Positions 58,911 to 64,000 of a DNA stretch of 64,000 bases are shown piece after piece. The stretch lies in NCBI RefSeq assembly GCF_000003855.2, contig NW_003101679.1:3179558-3243557 (forward strand), written 5' to 3'. Positions within the stretch are counted from its first letter, which is position 1, and the number at the start of each line of letters is the position of its first letter. Origin of the DNA: Blastomyces gilchristii SLH14081. Taxonomy: Eukaryota; Ascomycota; Eurotiomycetes; Onygenales; Ajellomycetaceae. The notes beneath the pieces were generated by a model. It saw only the letters and a list, made by a program, of their open reading frames with translations, ran no database searches and was not told the origin of the DNA. The position numbers and the translations under genes are program-made.

Positions 58911-61900
58911 GTAGAAGAAGATTATGTCAATTATCTTATAAGTGATTACAGAACTTATAAAGATAATTCTTTGTAGTCTGAATTATCTATACTGATACAT
59001 TATTAGTCTCAGAGTGATAAACAGTTGATAAATAATATATAATCTTGAGAACTTGACAGATTCTTATTCAGAGAGCACTCACAAATTAATAACTCTGATC
59101 TGATACTATAGATCTCAGTAATTCATGTATCTGATAAAATAAGCTCTGTAGAAAAGCTTCAGTAACTTGTTCAGTATTTATCTTTTTATAAGATTTCAAT
59201 ATTACACTCTTACTCAATTGATTCATAATAATCAGAATATTTCTACAATTCTTACTCTCAGAGAGATTAACAGTGAAGTCAATTATCACATCTTATCAGA
59301 TTCTATCAGAGATATTGAGTGATTTCAGCAGGCCTTTTCTACAGTTCTTTTATAAGATGATGAAGAAACAATGATTACAGTTTCAGATAAAATGTCTGAT
59401 ACTGTTTAATATCTCAGATCAGTAGAACTCTTGAGAGATCATTTGATACAGTTATTCACAATCTAAATAACTAATTATATGAGAATTATGCATCTCTTAC
59501 ATTATTCAGATATGCAAGAATTCAGAATAAGAGACTCAGCATTATTCACAGAATTGTAAAGTGTTATTATCATTGATTAAGTATTCTGAGATATTGATTC
59601 TTATATATAGTTCTGGAGAGAATTAGAGTGCTTCTTGATATACTACTTCAGTGAGTGCTTGAAGAAGTTCATCAGTTTGAGTTATTGTATATTATAATTC
59701 ATTCAGTATAGAAGAAGTGAAGATATCAGTATCAGTGTCAGTTTGAAGAGAGAGTGTTCTAATTAAAGAAGTGTGTATAGTGTCATAAGTTGTTTCATCT
59801 TGATCAATCAATATCTTTGAATCTAAGAGCCAGTGTTCTCAGTTTATTTAATAAGTATCTGTTATATTGAAAGACATATCTTACTCTCATTACAAGAGAG
59901 CATCTGTTATTGAGTTCTGACTGTCAGAACAGTAGTGTATTATAAAATGAAAGTGGTTTAAGAACTCAGATCATTGCATCTGTCATTCAGTGAGTTTATA
60001 AGTAGTAGTAAAGTACTTGAGATTCTTATAATCTATGATTATCTTAAATTCAGAGACACTTCAGAGTTCAGAGTCTCATTCTTCTAGACAGTGTATGATT
60101 GTGAGAAGTTTCTTATCATAGATCTTGTAATTATATTCAGTGAGACTCAGTTTCTTAGACATGAAGATGCATGATTATAAGACATCTTCATCATCATATT
60201 GTAATATAGCTTCTTCTGTGATATAGTCAGAGAAATTAGCTTCAATAACTGTCTTATAATCAGAATTGAATATTATTAGCAGAGAGGTATTAATGAACAT
60301 CTTCTTTATTTATATAAATGCAGCTTCAGTGTCTGCTGATTATTGAAATACTGAGTCTTTCTTAGTGAGTTCTGTAAGTGATCTCATGATATCTGAGAAG
60401 TTCTGTATAAATTGCTGATAGAAGTTAGTAAATCTGATGAAGCTTCATACATCTTTCACAGTGTGCAGAACCTCTTATTCAAGAATAGCAGAGATCTTCT
60501 CAGAATTCATTCAGATTCTCTTATCAGCTTCTATGATAAAGCCTAGATATTTTGTACTTTTAATCTTAAAATCATACTTATCTATGTCTATTAATAGTTC
60601 TGCTTTCTGTAGTTATTATAATATCTTTTGTATATATTCTTGATGTTCTTTCTTAAACTCATCAGTGAAGATGAGAATGTCATCAAGATATACAGATATG
60701 AATTTATTAAGAAAATCTTGAAGTGCTTAGTTAATATACTTCTGAAATGTACTGAGAGTGTTAGTCAGTCTGAAGAGTGTTACTACTCATTCAAAGAGAT
60801 CATATCATGTTTGAAATACTGTAAGTCACTCATCTTCTTCAGTGATGCAGATCTTATGAAACACAGTGATAATATCTAACTTTATAAATTATTGAGCTTG
60901 TTTAATGCAAGCTAGAGTTTCATTGATAAGAGATAAAGAATAACAGTTCTTCTTTATTAATCTGTTCAGTTCTTGATAGTTCACACAGAATCAGAGTTCT
61001 TCACCTGATTTCTTTGCAAAGAGAATAGAGGCTGCAGTGAAAGAGTTACTAATATGTATGAATTCTTTATTTAACAGATCATTGAGTGTCTTTTGAAGAA
61101 GAAGAAGTTCATCTCAGAATATGTTATAAAGAGAATCTCATGATAATTCAGAATCTTTATCATTCTTCTTTTCTAACTTGATACTGTGATTCACTTCTGA
61201 GCCTTGTAAGAGAGGTATATTTGTAATATTATCTTGTTAAAAGACATCTAGATATTTGTGATATTATTGAGAGAGTTTCATATAAGAATCTGTTATTATA
61301 ATATAAGATAACTTTTCTAGAGCCTTTTTAATATCAGTTAGACTGATAGAGTAGATTATCATATGATTCTGCTGTCAGTAATCTTGTCAGTGATTCTATT
61401 AATAACTTCTTTTTCAGAGTATTTCATATGCATTGACAGAGATCTGTGTCAGATTCATGATTTTATGAATATTATCTTTATAAATTCTATTATTATTGAA
61501 GAATATTAAGCTTCTGTTTCAAGTGTTCAGTAAGATGCCTTGTTCAAATAGTCAGATAAGTTCTAACATAAGATTATAATTGAGATTATTAACTTTATAT
61601 GCATAGACATCTTTGTGTTGATATTCTCTGACATCTATATTTAGTTTCACCATGTAATGAATGCAAATGTCTTTTAAATTATCAAATTCTGTGAGAAGTT
61701 AAGATTTTAATAAGAGAATACACTGAAGATTATAATGTTTTATAACTGAAGATTTAATCATTGTATAATGACATAGACTGCTGTCTATCATGACTTTCAT
61801 ACTATATATATTATCTATCATAGTAGATACAAGAATTATATCTATTGTCATTTTCTCTTTAAATTATTGTTATCTGACCTCTTCAAGCTTCTGTTTGCAA

Positions 61901-63357
61901 ATTTGAACAGAAGTTAATCTTTTCTCTGTTTCATCAGAGCATTCTCATAGTTATCTTCTAAATCTTCTTTCAATACAATGTGATTGATGTGAACAGATGC
62001 TGATTCATTCTTTAAGTGAGAAGACACTGATCTTTCTCTTAAGTGAGATGACACATAGATTAATTAACAGTTGAAAGTAATATGTTCTGATCAGTTACAG
62101 TTAATGTATACTTCTTATTAATATTGATCAGTGACTTCTTTAAGAGTGATCTCAGAGACTCAGAAGCCTGTTCAGATAACAGAAACTCTTGCTTATGTAT
62201 AGATATTTAAGTCTATTCAGTTCATAGCATCTGCATCATTGTTGTTATTCCTCAGTGCAGATGTATGAGTGACTGAGTTATTTCTTAATATAGGTGTATA
62301 AGTGTAATGTCTTCTATCACTGTTCTGTGTACTCTTAAGCTTGATAAGATGATCATTCAATGTCTGAAGTTATACACAGAAATCTTCATAAGTCTGGTCT
62401 TTGTCTATGCTTATGAGAGTCTGTAAGAGTTCAAAAGTTAATATCTTTTTAAGCATACTAATCTTCATTCAATTCTCTCAAGATTGATCACCTGCTTCTA
62501 AAATCTTGATATCAAAGTCAGGAATGAATATTATGAGAGAAGTATTTCTCTGTTAAGTACTCTATAATCAATCTAATACTTTCTGTTGCATGACAGTATC
62601 TTAGAACAGAATATCAAGATATTTGATAATATTATCAGGCATTTGTAACACTGATTCACATGCTTTTATTTATGAATAAAACTTCTGTTTTATGTGATTC
62701 TTCAATCATTCCTTAATATATCAATCTTGATTGATTAGTGAACTGATGACATCTTTATCTATACTCAGTTTCATGAGCATTTTCATTCTTTATAATAAGT
62801 AGAGAGTGAGATCAGAAGTATTGAAATATGTAGAAGTATTTAAGTGTTCTTTCAGTACTTTTATATTTAATTCTATGAATGTTGAAATTGCATGAGTTTC
62901 TTGTTGAGATAATTATTGAATCTCTTTATATTAATGTTATTAAGTTGCATGCATATCAGCTATTTATTGTTATTATAGTTTCAACATTGCTCAGAATTAC
63001 TGTGATACTGTGTCTATACTTATGTTTAAGAGTTCTCTCATGTTATCATTAGACATGATTATGTTGATTGTTGAACATGTGATATCTGTGGAATCAGAAG
63101 AAGTGTAATTGTATGAATATCTCATATATCTGTGTCAGAACTCTCGAGTCTTTCACTGATATTCTCTTTATAAGATCTTGTTCTCTTTGCAAGATCTTGT
63201 TGCAGAGTCAGAGTGACTGGTGAGCAAGCTTCTATCTGAGAACTTAGTGTCTGCTTAACTGATTAAGACTATTTCTCTATTTCTTATGTGTTGTTATGTG
63301 TTTAAATATCTCAGTGAGTAATTGTTTCTAATGAGAAGATAATGAATGTTTTTCAAG
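58911..63357 (-). pseudogene. Gypsy B2 gag, protease, RT, RNase H, integrase remains
   Basis: Minus strand. The RT box is intact, YLDDILIFTD (60661-60690). Integrase (59086-59289) has DFTVNLSESKNCRNILIIMN with the first Asp kept and LRSIVSDQSY with the second. Protease and gag follow towards 63300, mirroring B1 (the same Asp-Ser protease segment near 61790). Interrupted by TGA/TAA; the C-terminus continues at 44853. Confidence 0.85.
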
Positions 63358-63371
63358 TGTAAGAGGCCTAC

Positions 63372-64000
63372 TGTAAGAGGCCTACGCCGAATAGATCGGT
63401 ATTATATTGATAGGTCTTATATAACAAAGAGAAAAATGTTAGTGAAGGAAAGAAAGAGAAAGTACGAGAATCAGTGATTGAAGTGGATATTTATACATGT
63501 ATGTGGTGATGTATGCAGTGATGCTTCGGGGCAGAAGAATATACATGTGTTTGTAGCAGCTGAGAATCAGCAATTGAAACATACACATTCATGGCAGCTG
63601 AGGATCAGCGATCGGGAATGAGGTGGTAGGAATCTATGAAGTGTATGAAATAGTCTATATGATTGATCAGGCACAGCTCATCATATTAGTCCCCTCTTCT
63701 CAGAAGCAGTTCTCATCAGTCAAGAACTGCTGTTTTGAATAACATGAAACTCAGAGTTCAGGTCAGTTGATCATAGCTGACTCATTTCACAAGATATTAT
63801 CAACTGCGGCTGTGTGATCTTTCATTGAGAATATCTTCAATCTCTTATTTGAGCTCATTATCTTCTTCTATGATTCCTGGTGACTGTCAATTGAAAGTTA
63901 GTTGAGAAGGGAACAGATCAGTGATAGCACAGTGAAGCAAGCTTATATAAAAGATATCATGAATCTCTGATGATGTGTCAAGACAGTAGTTATGACTATC
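63372..64000 (-). mobile_element. Further Gypsy B element, 3' LTR and pol end, leaves the window
   Basis: LTR 63372-63685 (outer start TGTAAGAGGCCTACGCCGAA intact, inner end CAGCTCATCATA mutated). The C-terminal integrase/chromodomain part on the minus strand follows, as after the B2 3' LTR at 44159. It begins 14 bp into the B2 5' LTR. Confidence 0.8.

Larger units (their letters stand above)
43364..63371 (-). mobile_element. Ty3/Gypsy element B2 (chromovirus-like), split by B1
   Basis: 3' LTR at 43364-44158 (holding a hAT MITE); C-terminal pol at 44159-44853; then the nested B1; then the rest of pol to 63357 and the first 14 bp of the 5' LTR (63358-63371), where another family B element follows. 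Without insertions the internal part is about 5.1 kb, the same as in B1. Minus-strand coding. Confidence 0.85.

Noticed and set aside
44159..64000. Simple tandem array of Gypsy B by unequal crossing-over
   Set aside because: B1 is in the opposite orientation and has its own 5-bp duplication, and the doubled 14-bp LTR start at 63358 fits insertion better. It stays open for the element leaving the window.

Overview
The window looks like chromosomal DNA of a filamentous ascomycete fungus. It has one GC-normal island of about 4.7 kb, holding an intron-containing tRNA gene and one low-complexity protein gene. The rest is mostly AT-rich nested transposons damaged by a RIP-like (repeat-induced point mutation) process. 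An Onygenales-type genome with AT-rich isochores would fit, but nothing here fixes the taxon.

Layout. Positions 1-901 are GC-normal DNA without a recognisable gene. Positions 902-17508 are one nest: a ~0.95-kb MITE holds a Tc1/mariner relic in its left inverted repeat and a Copia element (2646-17462) in its right one. The Copia is split by a 506-bp hAT-type MITE, a full-length Gypsy (family A, copy 1) and a truncated LINE. Positions 17509-22170 are the gene island: tRNA-Met (17551-17669) and a 636-codon gene on the minus strand (18408-20318). Positions 22176-32152 are a Gypsy of family C carrying three tRNA-derived SINEs and two hAT MITEs. Positions 32397 to the end are a second nest: a hAT MITE is split by a minus-strand LINE. 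That LINE is split by a full-length 7.7-kb Tad1-like LINE (34410-42100) and, after another hAT MITE, by a Gypsy of family B (B2, minus). B2 contains an opposite-facing family member (B1), which contains Gypsy A copy 2. A further family B element starts at 63372 and leaves the window.

Most boundaries are fixed by target-site duplications read from the sequence: 8 bp for hAT, 4 bp for Gypsy A, 5 bp for Gypsy B, Gypsy C and Copia, and 9-13 bp for the LINEs and SINEs. Subtracting insertions gives sensible lengths: Copia 5.2 kb, Gypsy B 5.8 kb, Gypsy C 7.8 kb, Gypsy A 8.3 kb.

Main observations: (1) in five LTR elements the outer ends of both LTRs keep their G and C while the same bases at the inner ends are mutated; (2) the mutation type makes TGG into TGA rather than TAG, so CpC and CpG are hit more than CpA; (3) both Gypsy A copies keep long antisense ORFs between integrase and 3' LTR, one Cys-rich, a candidate antisense accessory gene; (4) the SINE shares its 3' end with the Tad1-like LINE in the same window, suggesting a SINE/LINE pair.
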